Assembly: GCF_001687325.1 (NCBI RefSeq)
Contig: NZ_LZRD01000022.1
Location: forward strand, 99,874-163,873
Direction of reading: 5' to 3'
DNA length: 64,000 bases
Source of the DNA: Streptomyces sp. PTY087I2
Lineage (GTDB): Bacteria; Actinomycetota; Actinomycetes; Streptomycetales; Streptomycetaceae
Shown: in pieces, positions 53,278 to 60,782 of the stretch
Position numbering within the stretch: position 1 is the first letter of the stretch
Layout: each line of letters starts with the position of its first letter
Notes under the pieces: generated by a model
What the model was told of the DNA's origin: nothing
Seen by the model: the letters and a program-made list of their open reading frames with translations, nothing else
Databases searched by the model: none
Position numbers and translations under genes: made by a program

Positions 53278-53871
53278 TCAGGCCTCGGCGCCCTCGGCCT
53301 CGCCCTCGGCGGCCTCGTCGGCCGGCTCCTCGGCCTGCGCGGCGACGACCTGGATCACGATGGCGTCCTCGTCACCGGCCAGCGTGGCGCCCTTGGGCAG
53401 CGAGATGTCCTTGGCGACGATCGAGGCACCGGCGTCCAGGCCCGCGACGGAGACCGTGACGGACTCGGGGATGTGGGTGGCCTCGGCCTCGACCAGCAGC
53501 GTGTTCTGGACGAACTCCAGCAGGTTGGCGCCCGGGGCCAGGTCGCCCTCGGCGTGCACCGCGATCTCGACCTGGACCTTCTCGCCGCGCTTCACGGTGA
53601 GCAGGTCGACGTGCTCGATGGTGCCCTTGAGGGGGTGACGCTGGACGGCCTTCGGGATGACCAGCGCGTCCTTGCCGTCGATCTCCAGACCGATCAGCAC
53701 GTTGGCCGTACGCAGCGCGAGCAGCAGCTCGTGGCCGGGCAGGGTGATGTGGACGGGCTCGGCGCCGTGGCCGTAGACGACACCGGGAACACGGTCGGCA
53801 CGGCGGACGCGGCGGGCGGCGCCCTTGCCGAACTCGGTACGGACCTCGGTGGCGAGCTTGATCTCGGCCAT
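53278..53871 (-). CDS. rplY: 50S ribosomal protein L25 (long CTC form)
   Basis: 197 residues. The N-terminal 5S-rRNA-binding domain (ARRVRRADRVPGVVYGHG, then HPLKGTIEHVDLL) is followed by the beta-rich TL5/CTC extension and an acidic Ala/Glu tail. It binds 5S rRNA at the central protuberance. It is located between prs and pth, as in other actinobacteria. Confidence 0.95.
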   Translation of the reverse strand: MAEIKLATEVRTEFGKGAARRVRRADRVPGVVYGHGAEPVHITLPGHELLLALRTANVLIGLEIDGKDALVIPKAVQRHPLKGTIEHVDLLTVKRGEKVQVEIAVHAEGDLAPGANLLEFVQNTLLVEAEATHIPESVTVSVAGLDAGASIVAKDISLPKGATLAGDEDAIVIQVVAAQAEEPADEAAEGEAEGAEA

Positions 53872-54049
53872 GGTGCACTCCTCGTCAGGTGGGTGAGCCG
53901 TCGGATGACGGAACTCGGACGGTCACCCGGCCCACGACAGGCCTGCTACGAAGAGCGCGTCGATAACGGACCGCCGTACACACGGGTACGGCCTCCCTCG
54001 CCGAGCAACTCGCTGAGTCTACCCGGCGGGGAGGCCGCATCCCAAAGTG

Positions 54050-54067
54050 GATCACCCGAGGGTGATC
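54050..54067 (-). terminator. short hairpin after prs
   Basis: GATCACCC and GGGTGATC form an 8-bp perfect stem with a 2-nt loop, 10 bp after the prs stop in the direction of prs transcription. It may end or attenuate the prs message before rplY. Confidence 0.5.
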
Positions 54068-54077
54068 GTCACTGCTG

Positions 54078-55055
54078 TCAGCCCTGCTCCTCGAAGAGGC
54101 TCGTCACCGAACCGTCCTCGAACACCTCGCGCACCGCGCGCGCGATCGTCGGCGCGATCGAGAGCACCGTGATCTTGTCGAGCTCCAGCTCGCCCGGGGT
54201 CGGCAGCGTGTCCGTGAAGACGAACTCGCTCACCTTCGAGTTCTTCAGCCGGTCGGCCGCCGGACCCGACAGCACGCCGTGCGTCGCCGTCACGATGACG
54301 TCCTCGGCGCCGTGCGCGAACAGGGCGTCCGCGGCGGCGCAGATCGTGCCACCGGTGTCGATCATGTCGTCGACGAGCACACAGACCCGGCCCTCGACGT
54401 TGCCGACGACCTCGTGGACGGAGACCTGGTTCGGTACGTCCTTGTCGCGGCGCTTGTGGACGATCGCCAGGGGCGCGTCCAGCCGGTCGCACCAGCGGTC
54501 GGCGACCCGGACGCGGCCCGCGTCGGGGGAGACGATCGTCAGCTTGGAGCGGTCGACCTTCGCGCCCACGTAGTCCGCCAGGATCGGCAGCGCGAACAGG
54601 TGGTCCACCGGGCCGTCGAAGAAGCCCTGGATCTGGTCGGTGTGCAGATCGACGGTGAGGATCCGGTCCGCACCCGCCGTCTTCATCAGGTCCGCCACCA
54701 GGCGGGCCGAGATCGGCTCGCGGCCCTTGTGCTTCTTGTCCTGGCGGGCGTACCCGTAGAACGGCACGATCACCGTGATGGAGCGGGCCGACGCGCGCTT
54801 CAGCGCGTCCAGCATGATCAGCTGCTCCATGATCCACTTGTTGATCGGGGCCGTGTGGCTCTGGATCAGGAAGCAGTCCGCGCCACGTGCCGACTCCTGG
54901 AACCGCACGTAGATCTCACCGTTGGCGAAATCGAAGGCCTTCGTCGGCACGAGACCGACTCCCAGCTGATGGGCGACCTCCTCGGCCAGCTCGGGGTGGG
55001 CGCGGCCGGAGAAGAGCATCAGTTTCTTCTCGCCGGTCGTCTTGATCCCGGTCAC
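54078..55055 (-). CDS. prs: ribose-phosphate pyrophosphokinase
   Basis: 325 residues. FANGEIYVRFQESARG, PFYGYARQDKKHKGREPISA (ATP site) and the PRPP loop VLVDDMIDTGGT are diagnostic. It makes PRPP from ribose-5-phosphate and ATP for nucleotide, His and Trp synthesis. It follows glmU by 120 bp on the same strand. Confidence 0.96.
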   Translation of the reverse strand: MTGIKTTGEKKLMLFSGRAHPELAEEVAHQLGVGLVPTKAFDFANGEIYVRFQESARGADCFLIQSHTAPINKWIMEQLIMLDALKRASARSITVIVPFYGYARQDKKHKGREPISARLVADLMKTAGADRILTVDLHTDQIQGFFDGPVDHLFALPILADYVGAKVDRSKLTIVSPDAGRVRVADRWCDRLDAPLAIVHKRRDKDVPNQVSVHEVVGNVEGRVCVLVDDMIDTGGTICAAADALFAHGAEDVIVTATHGVLSGPAADRLKNSKVSEFVFTDTLPTPGELELDKITVLSIAPTIARAVREVFEDGSVTSLFEEQG

Positions 55056-55175
55056 AGCACAGTCTCCTCAGACGTGTATCTGGCGCTGCACGCATAGGTC
55101 CCGATGTGCAACGAGCCAGCCGAAATGGGGTGAGCATCTATCACGGTACGCCGTCACCGGCGTACCTGTTTCCGG

Positions 55176-56624
55176 TCAGCTTTGCCCGTCGGGCTCCTGC
55201 GACGACGCCTGAGCGGCCTGCGCGGCGGCGCTGCCCGGACGCTTCCGGGCCACCCAACCCTCGATATTCCGCTGCTGGCCCCGCGCGACGGCCAGCGAAC
55301 CGGAGGGGACGTCCTTCGTGATGACCGACCCGGCGGCGGTGTAGACGCCGTCCCCGACCGTGACCGGTGCCACAAACATATTGTCCGATCCGGTACGGCA
55401 GTGGGAGCCGATCGTCGTGTGGTGCTTGGCCACACCGTCGTAGTTCACGAAGACGCTGGCCGCACCGATGTTGGTGTGGTCGCCGATGGTCGCGTCGCCG
55501 ACATAACTCAGGTGCGGGACCTTGGTCCCTTCCCCGATCGTGGCGTTCTTCATCTCCACGTACGTACCGGCCTTGGCCTTCGTCCCCAGCCGGGTCCCCG
55601 GCCGCAGGTAGGCGTACGGCCCGACGGAGGCCCCGGGGCCGACCTCGGCGGAGAGCGTCACGGAGTTGTCGACGCGAGCACCGGTGCCGACGAGGGTGTC
55701 CTGGATCCGCGAGTTGGGCCCGACCTCGGAGTCCTCCCCGAGATGCGTGGAGCCGAGCAGCTGGGTCCCGGGGTGCACGATCACATCGCGCTCGTACGTC
55801 ACGGTCGCGTCGATCAGCGTGGACGCCGGGTCGACGACGGTCACACCCGCGAGCATGGCCCGCTCCAGCAGCCGCTCGTTGAGCAGCCGACGCGCCTCGG
55901 CGAGCTGGAGCCGGTTGTTGATGCCGAGGATCTCGCGGTGGTCGCCGGCCACGGAGGCCCCGACCCGGTGCCCCGCCTCACGCAGGATCGACAGCACATC
56001 GGTGAGGTACTCCTCGCCCTGGCTGTTGTCGGTACGCACCTTGCCCAGCGCGTCGCCCAGCAGCCGCCCGTCGAACGCGAACACCCCGGAGTTGATCTCG
56101 CGGATCGCCCGCTGCTCGTCGGTGGCGTCCTTGTGCTCGACGATCTCGGTGACCGCGCCGGTGGCGGGGTCGCGCACGATGCGTCCGTAGCCGGTGGAGT
56201 CCGGGACCTCGGCGGTCAGGACGGTCACCGCGTTGGCGTCGGCGGCGTGGGTGGCGGCGAGCGCGCCGAGCGTCTCGCCGGAGAGCAGCGGGGTGTCGCC
56301 GCACACGACGATCACGGTCCCGTCGACGGCCCCGCCGAGCTCTTCGAGCCCCATGCGGACGGCGTGCCCGGTGCCGTTCTGCTCGGCCTGGAACGCGGTG
56401 CGCACGGGGGCGTCGCCGGCGTTCAGGTGGGCGGTGACCTGCTCGCTGGCATGACCGACGACCACGACGAGGTGCTGGGGGTCCAGCTCACGGGCGGCGG
56501 CGACGACATGTCCGACGAGCGAGCGCCCGGAGATCTCGTGCAGAACCTTGGGGGTCTTCGACTTCATACGGGTGCCCTCACCCGCTGCGAGGACGACGAC
56601 GGCTGCCGGGCTGGTTGCGCTCAC
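55176..56624 (-). CDS. glmU: bifunctional GlmU (GlcNAc-1-P uridyltransferase / GlcN-1-P acetyltransferase)
   Basis: 482 residues. The N-terminal nucleotidyltransferase has LAAGEGTRMKS and CGDTPLLSG. The C-terminal left-handed beta-helix has VEMKNATIGEGTKVPHLSYV, GVAKHHTTIGSHCRTGSD with the acetyltransferase His, and SVITKDVP. It makes UDP-GlcNAc for peptidoglycan. First protein gene of glmU-prs(-rplY-pth). Confidence 0.97.
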   Translation of the reverse strand: MSATSPAAVVVLAAGEGTRMKSKTPKVLHEISGRSLVGHVVAAARELDPQHLVVVVGHASEQVTAHLNAGDAPVRTAFQAEQNGTGHAVRMGLEELGGAVDGTVIVVCGDTPLLSGETLGALAATHAADANAVTVLTAEVPDSTGYGRIVRDPATGAVTEIVEHKDATDEQRAIREINSGVFAFDGRLLGDALGKVRTDNSQGEEYLTDVLSILREAGHRVGASVAGDHREILGINNRLQLAEARRLLNERLLERAMLAGVTVVDPASTLIDATVTYERDVIVHPGTQLLGSTHLGEDSEVGPNSRIQDTLVGTGARVDNSVTLSAEVGPGASVGPYAYLRPGTRLGTKAKAGTYVEMKNATIGEGTKVPHLSYVGDATIGDHTNIGAASVFVNYDGVAKHHTTIGSHCRTGSDNMFVAPVTVGDGVYTAAGSVITKDVPSGSLAVARGQQRNIEGWVARKRPGSAAAQAAQASSQEPDGQS

Positions 56625-56693
56625 GGATGTGCCCTTCGGCTTCGGGTGGTGGTCATCCGCAGGATACCGGGGGCGTTTCCGCTGGAAACGGGG

Positions 56694-56724
56694 GCGGGCC
56701 CCGACCGGTGTGGTCGGGGCCCGC
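56694..56724 (-). terminator. tRNA-Gln terminator hairpin
   Basis: GCGGGCCCCGACC pairs perfectly with GGTCGGGGCCCGC across a 5-nt loop, 9 bp beyond the tRNA 3' end and before the glmU start. It should end tRNA transcription and isolate glmU. Confidence 0.8.
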
Positions 56725-56733
56725 GTGTCGAAG

Positions 56734-56806
56734 CTCCCCCATCAGGATTCGAACCTGAACAGACGGTACCAAAAACCGCAGTGCTGCCTGATTACACCAT
56801 GGGGGA
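56734..56806 (-). tRNA. tRNA-Gln (anticodon TTG)
   Basis: 73 nt read on the minus strand. The 7-bp acceptor stem TCCCCCA/TGGGGGA, discriminator G, T arm with GGTTCGAATCC and a 5-bp anticodon stem (GCGGT/ACCGT, one G-T pair) around the loop TTTTGGT fold into a cloverleaf. Positions 34-36 are TTG, so it reads CAA (and CAG). The CCA end is not encoded, as usual in Streptomyces. Confidence 0.93.
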
Positions 56807-56947
56807 TCAATTCCGATCGAACCGGACATTGGGTCGGTTCGCCGGATCGGCACCCAACACTATGCCGTACCAAGCGCCTTCCACGCGACGACAGAAGGGA
56901 GACGGAAAAGGGGAGACGGAGCCCGGCGCTCCCGTCCGGCCGCGGAA

Positions 56948-57019
56948 CGTGCTGTCGCCGGTCACCCGAGCATGCTGTCGCCGGTCACCCCGAACGTGCT
57001 GTTGCCGGTCGCCCGAAAT
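56948..57019. repeat. three ~24-bp tandem repeats upstream of the histidine kinase
   Basis: cgtgctgtcgccggtcaccc and two close variants (catgctgtcgccggtcaccc, cgtgctgttgccggtcgccc) follow one another, ending about 30 bp before the kinase ATG. They occupy the likely promoter or leader and could be regulator sites or slippage products. Confidence 0.7.
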
Positions 57020-57049
57020 TGGGATGCGTCCGCCCGTAGGCTGGATGCC

Positions 57050-58384
57050 ATGACCGCAACGGGGGCAGACCGGGAGGCGGCGGGATCGACCACCCGCGGC
57101 TACTGGTGGTGGGAGCGGCGACGGAGTGTCGCCCTGGACGTGGGACTGGCGCTGGTGTCGGCGCTGGAGTGTGGACTGGAAGGGGTGGAGTTCGCCCGGA
57201 ACACCGGGATCCCGGTGCCGGTGGGTGTGGTGTTCGGGCTTCTCGCGGGTTCGGTGCTGCTGGTGCGCCGACGGTGGCCGATCGTCGTGGTGCTGCTGAC
57301 GATCGCGATGACGCCCGCCGAGATGGGCTTCCTGATGGCCCTGGTCGGCCTGTACACGCTGGCCGCGTCCGAGGTGCCGCGCCGGATCACCGTCGTGCTG
57401 GCGAGCATGGCGCTGGTGGGTACGTTCATCATCACGTACGTACGGCTGCGGCAGAGCGTGGCCGAGCAGACCGACTTCGGGCCGGGGGACTGGTACGTCC
57501 CGCTGATGTCCGTCTTCATGGCGGTGGGGCTCACGGCCCCGTCCGTCCTCCTCGGCCTCTACATAGGGGCCAGACGCCGTCTGATGGAGAGCCTGCGGGA
57601 GCGGGCCGATTCGCTGGAGCGGGAGCTGTCGCTGCTCGCGGACCGGGCGGAGGAGCGGGCGGAGTGGGCGCGTACGGAGGAGCGGACCCGGATCGCCCGG
57701 GAGATGCACGACGTGGTCGCGCACCGGGTGAGCCTCATGGTGGTGCACGCCGCCGCGCTCCAGGCCGTCGCCCCGAAGGACCCGGCGAAGGCCGTGCGCA
57801 ACGCGGCGCTGGTCGGTGACATGGGCCGGCAGGCGCTGACGGAGCTGCGCGAGATGCTGGGGGTGCTGCGTACGGGGGAGGCGCTGACGGCGCCGGCCGC
57901 GGCGGGCGGGGTTCCGCTGGCGTCGGTACGGCAGGCGGCCGCGGTGGCCGCCGCCTCCGCCGCGACGGAGGACGGGCCCCGGCTGCACGAGCTGGAGGCG
58001 CTGGTGGCGCAGTCGCGGCAGGCGGGGATGGTGGTGGAGCTGTCGGTCCACGGCGAGCTGCGGCCGTATCCGCCGGAGGTGGAGCAGACGGCGTACCGGG
58101 TGGTCCAGGAGGCGCTGACGAACGTGCACAAGCATGCGGCGGGCGCGAAGACGTGGGTACGGCTCGCGCATCGGGAGGCCGAGGTCGCGATGCAGGTGGA
58201 GAACGGGCCCTCGGACGCGGCGGCGGCGGATGCGGGGCTGCCGAGCGGGGGGAACGGGCTGGTGGGGATGCGGGAGCGGGTGCTGGGCCTGGGAGGCGTA
58301 TTCGTCTCGGGCCCCACGGAGGCGGGCGGCTTCCGCGTCTCGGCGGTGCTTCCGGTGGGCGTTTCAAGCCCGTCCGGCGATTGA
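57050..58384 (+). CDS. orphan sensor histidine kinase (NarX/DesK type)
   Basis: 444 residues. Four to five membrane helices (about 28-165) with little external sequence suggest sensing within the membrane. A coiled linker leads to the HisKA_3 helix RIAREMHDVVAHRVSLM (His220), then QEALTNVHKHA and GNGLVGMRERVLGLGG of the ATPase domain. No response regulator is adjacent. The final residues SSPSGD are encoded by a widely repeated intergenic element (58367-58386), so the stop was probably set by that element. Confidence 0.9.
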   Translation: MTATGADREAAGSTTRGYWWWERRRSVALDVGLALVSALECGLEGVEFARNTGIPVPVGVVFGLLAGSVLLVRRRWPIVVVLLTIAMTPAEMGFLMALVGLYTLAASEVPRRITVVLASMALVGTFIITYVRLRQSVAEQTDFGPGDWYVPLMSVFMAVGLTAPSVLLGLYIGARRRLMESLRERADSLERELSLLADRAEERAEWARTEERTRIAREMHDVVAHRVSLMVVHAAALQAVAPKDPAKAVRNAALVGDMGRQALTELREMLGVLRTGEALTAPAAAGGVPLASVRQAAAVAAASAATEDGPRLHELEALVAQSRQAGMVVELSVHGELRPYPPEVEQTAYRVVQEALTNVHKHAAGAKTWVRLAHREAEVAMQVENGPSDAAAADAGLPSGGNGLVGMRERVLGLGGVFVSGPTEAGGFRVSAVLPVGVSSPSGD

Positions 58385-58522
58385 GGGTCGGCCTTTTCAG
58401 CCCGTCCGGCGATTGAGGACGGAACCCTGGCTGTGGGGACCGGTGACCCCTCCGTGTCCGGGGAAGTGATGGTGCCGGGTTCGTCCCGAGCAACGGTTCC
58501 GTCCTCAAACGCCGGACGGGCT
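58367..58522. repeat. dispersed Streptomyces-type repeat: two direct and one inverted copy
   Basis: agcccgtccggcgattgagg occurs at 58367-58386 and again at 58399-58418. The second copy extends to 28 bp (58399-58426), which reappear inverted at 58495-58522 with one mismatch. The inverted pair encloses 68 bp and lies between the kinase and SUKH-3 gene ends, both converging on it. This GTCCGGCG-type sequence is common between genes in streptomycetes; it may terminate in both directions or be a small mobile relic. Confidence 0.8.
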
Positions 58523-58533
58523 GGATGCGTGGC

Positions 58534-59034
58534 TCAGGCCGAAGTCAGGCGGGGCGGTTGCGTGCCTGTTACCAGCGTGGCCAGCGCCTCGTCGATGTCC
58601 TGGCCCAGGAACCAGTCCCCGGTGTGATCGATGCTGTACACCCGCCCCTCCGTATCGATCGCCAGCACCGCCTGCTCCTCCCCCTCCGCCCCCAGCGGAC
58701 TGACCTCCGTCTCCAGGGCCCGGCCGAGGTCGCCCAGCGTCCGGGCCAGGTGCAGCCCGCTCAGCGGGTCGATCCGTACCGCCGTCGGCGCGATCTGCCG
58801 ACCCGGCGCGGACGCCTTGATGTGAAGGCCGCCGAACTCGGCCCACGCCTCGACCGCGGCCGGGAACACCGCGTGCCGGTGGCCGGCCGGGGAGGCGTGG
58901 GAGCGCAGGGCGTCGGCCCACTCCTCCGCCTGGCGGATGTCCCAGCGCCCGGGCTGCCAGCCCGCCTCGCGCAGGGCGGCGTCGACGGCGACGGAGAAAC
59001 GGGTCGTGGAGGTGTGCTGCTGGCGGTCGTGCAT
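58534..59034 (-). CDS. SUKH-3-like immunity protein
   Basis: 166 residues. WAEFGGLHIKASAPGR, IDPLSGLHLARTLGDLGRAL and VLAIDTEGRVYSIDHTGDWFLG match the SUKH-3 branch of the SUKH (SMI1/KNR4-related) superfamily, which neutralises polymorphic toxins. It lies 10 bp downstream of the deaminase-like gene on the same strand, the expected toxin-immunity order, so the deaminase is the probable target. Confidence 0.75.
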   Translation of the reverse strand: MHDRQQHTSTTRFSVAVDAALREAGWQPGRWDIRQAEEWADALRSHASPAGHRHAVFPAAVEAWAEFGGLHIKASAPGRQIAPTAVRIDPLSGLHLARTLGDLGRALETEVSPLGAEGEEQAVLAIDTEGRVYSIDHTGDWFLGQDIDEALATLVTGTQPPRLTSA

Positions 59035-59044
59035 CGGTGGGCGG

Positions 59045-59569
59045 TCAGCCCTTCTCGGCGGTGGTCGCGGCGCCGGTGGAGGTCAGATCGACGGGGCGTA
59101 CGCCGAAGTGGGACAGGAGAGCGGAACAGGACCGGCAGGGCGGCGCGTAACTGCCGTGCAGCGGGTCACCGTCCTCGCGGATGCGCCGAGCGGTGATCCG
59201 CGCGTGCTTGAGCGCGCGCCGCGCCTCCCCGTTGGTCAGGGGTTTTCGCTGCGCCCGTTTGGAGCGCCCGGTCTCGGCGGCGGTGAGCTGACGGGAGAGC
59301 AGTATCGCTTCGGGGCAGCGCCCGGTGAAGCGTTCGCGCTGCCCGCTGGTGAGGGTGTCGAGGAAGTCCTGGACGAGCGGGTGCAGCACCGGCGGCTGGT
59401 CCCCCTTGCCCGCGGTGCAGGTCAGCGTCTCGCCGCGGACGGACAGCGCGGCGGCCACGGCGGGGAGGATCCCGTCGCGGCGATGGATCAGTCGGGGCGT
59501 ACGGCTGGTCCCGGTACTGCTCCAGCTGAGGCGTGGATCCCCTGATGTGACGGTTTGTGCTGAATGCAT
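59045..59569 (-). CDS. YwqJ-like putative deaminase toxin domain protein
   Basis: 174 residues from ATG 59569 with GGGAGGG upstream. GRCPEAILLSR (Cys85, Glu87) and SYAPPCRSCSALL (Cys145, Cys148) are the zinc and catalytic motifs of the deaminase fold in the YwqJ-like arrangement, with EARRALKHARITARRIRED between. Predicted to deaminate a base in nucleic acid or nucleotides. There is no secretion signal or delivery domain, so it acts inside the producer or needs another system for export. Immunity gene follows. Confidence 0.75.
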   Translation of the reverse strand: MHSAQTVTSGDPRLSWSSTGTSRTPRLIHRRDGILPAVAAALSVRGETLTCTAGKGDQPPVLHPLVQDFLDTLTSGQRERFTGRCPEAILLSRQLTAAETGRSKRAQRKPLTNGEARRALKHARITARRIREDGDPLHGSYAPPCRSCSALLSHFGVRPVDLTSTGAATTAEKG

Positions 59570-59804
59570 CGTGCTGACGTCCCTCCCTGCAATCCCCCGA
59601 GTTGCGGGGACAGCCTGCCAAATGTGCCGGGTGGTGGGGAAGCTGGGTCGGGGAAACGTGTCTGCGTGTCGCCCGAAGGTGCGGGACCGTCGCCTCACCG
59701 TCACACGGATGTGACCGTTCGTGACGGAACCGGCGGGACGGGACCCCCTGTTGCCCCACCGCTTAGGCTGTGCGGAACACCGGACGCAGCAGGGGGCATC
59801 AGCC

Positions 59805-60782
59805 ATGACGACAGGTCGGCTCGGGCAGCAAGCCGCGCCACCGAACGCCGCCTATGCCGGGCAGGTCGTGAATTTCCCGGATCCGGTCCGGGCGTCCCGG
59901 CACCCCGGAGGGGTGCGGATGGACGGCAGCGGCCACCCGGTCCTTACGCCGTACGCGCGCGCCGCGGCCGAGATCGCCGACCCGCCTCCGGGCTTCGGTA
60001 TCGACGAGCTGCGCCTGACCGATTACGTGTCGGCGAACGCGGCGATGGCGGCGAGCGGGCACGACCTGTGGGACACGATTCCCGCGGTGGCGACCCCGCA
60101 CGGCTGGACCTGGCACCACGTGCCCGGCGGCCGGCGGATGGAGCTGGTGCCGGTCGAGGTGAAGGCGCTGCTGCGTCACCACGGTGGCCTCGCGGGTACG
60201 GACGTCGACCAGAACCGGCGCGGCACGCGCCCGTTGCAGGAGACCCGCCCGGCGCACTTCCGCCTCCCGAAGGGCGCGGGCGCGGTGACCGAGCAGCAGG
60301 TTCAGGGCGTCGAGGAGGACCTCGGCTACCGGCTGCCCGGCGCGTACCGCTCCTTCCTCAAGGCGGCGGGCGGTGCCGCCCCCGTGGGCGCGGCGCTCGA
60401 CGCCGAACTGGGGCTGCTGGTGGACCAGCCGTTCTTCACGGTGCGTGACGAAGCCGCGATGAACGACCTCGTGTACGTGAACAAGTGTCTGCGGGATCAC
60501 TTCACCAAGGACTTCCTGGGCGTCGCGTTCGTCCAGGGCGGGATTCTCGCCGTGAAGGTGCGCGGCCAGGATGTCGGTTCGGTGTGGTTCTGCCCGTACG
60601 ACGATGCCCGGGACCAGGACGGCTGGAGCGTCCAGGAGCGTGTGGAGCGGCTGCTGCTGCCCTGCGGTACGGACTTCGACGCCTTCCTCGAGCGGCTGGC
60701 GGGCAATCCGCCGGAGCTGGAGACCGTGGCGAACCTGATGGTGGACGGCGGCTTCGCGCGCGCCGTCCCGGTGGAGGGGTGA
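59805..60782 (+). CDS. WHH/HNH-type nuclease fused to a SUKH immunity domain
   Basis: 325 residues. The N-terminal part ends in GWTWHHVPGG (103-108 region) and RMELVPVEVKALLRHHGG, the pattern of the LHH/WHH branch of HNH (treble-clef) nuclease toxins. From about 150 a SUKH (SMI1/KNR4) domain follows: VEEDLGYRLPGAYRSFLKAAGG, FLGVAFVQGGILAVKV, GTDFDAFLERLAGNPPE. Nuclease and presumed inhibitor are thus one polypeptide without signal peptide. The stop overlaps the next gene (GTGA). Divergent from the deaminase gene, 235 bp apart. Confidence 0.75.
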   Translation: MTTGRLGQQAAPPNAAYAGQVVNFPDPVRASRHPGGVRMDGSGHPVLTPYARAAAEIADPPPGFGIDELRLTDYVSANAAMAASGHDLWDTIPAVATPHGWTWHHVPGGRRMELVPVEVKALLRHHGGLAGTDVDQNRRGTRPLQETRPAHFRLPKGAGAVTEQQVQGVEEDLGYRLPGAYRSFLKAAGGAAPVGAALDAELGLLVDQPFFTVRDEAAMNDLVYVNKCLRDHFTKDFLGVAFVQGGILAVKVRGQDVGSVWFCPYDDARDQDGWSVQERVERLLLPCGTDFDAFLERLAGNPPELETVANLMVDGGFARAVPVEG

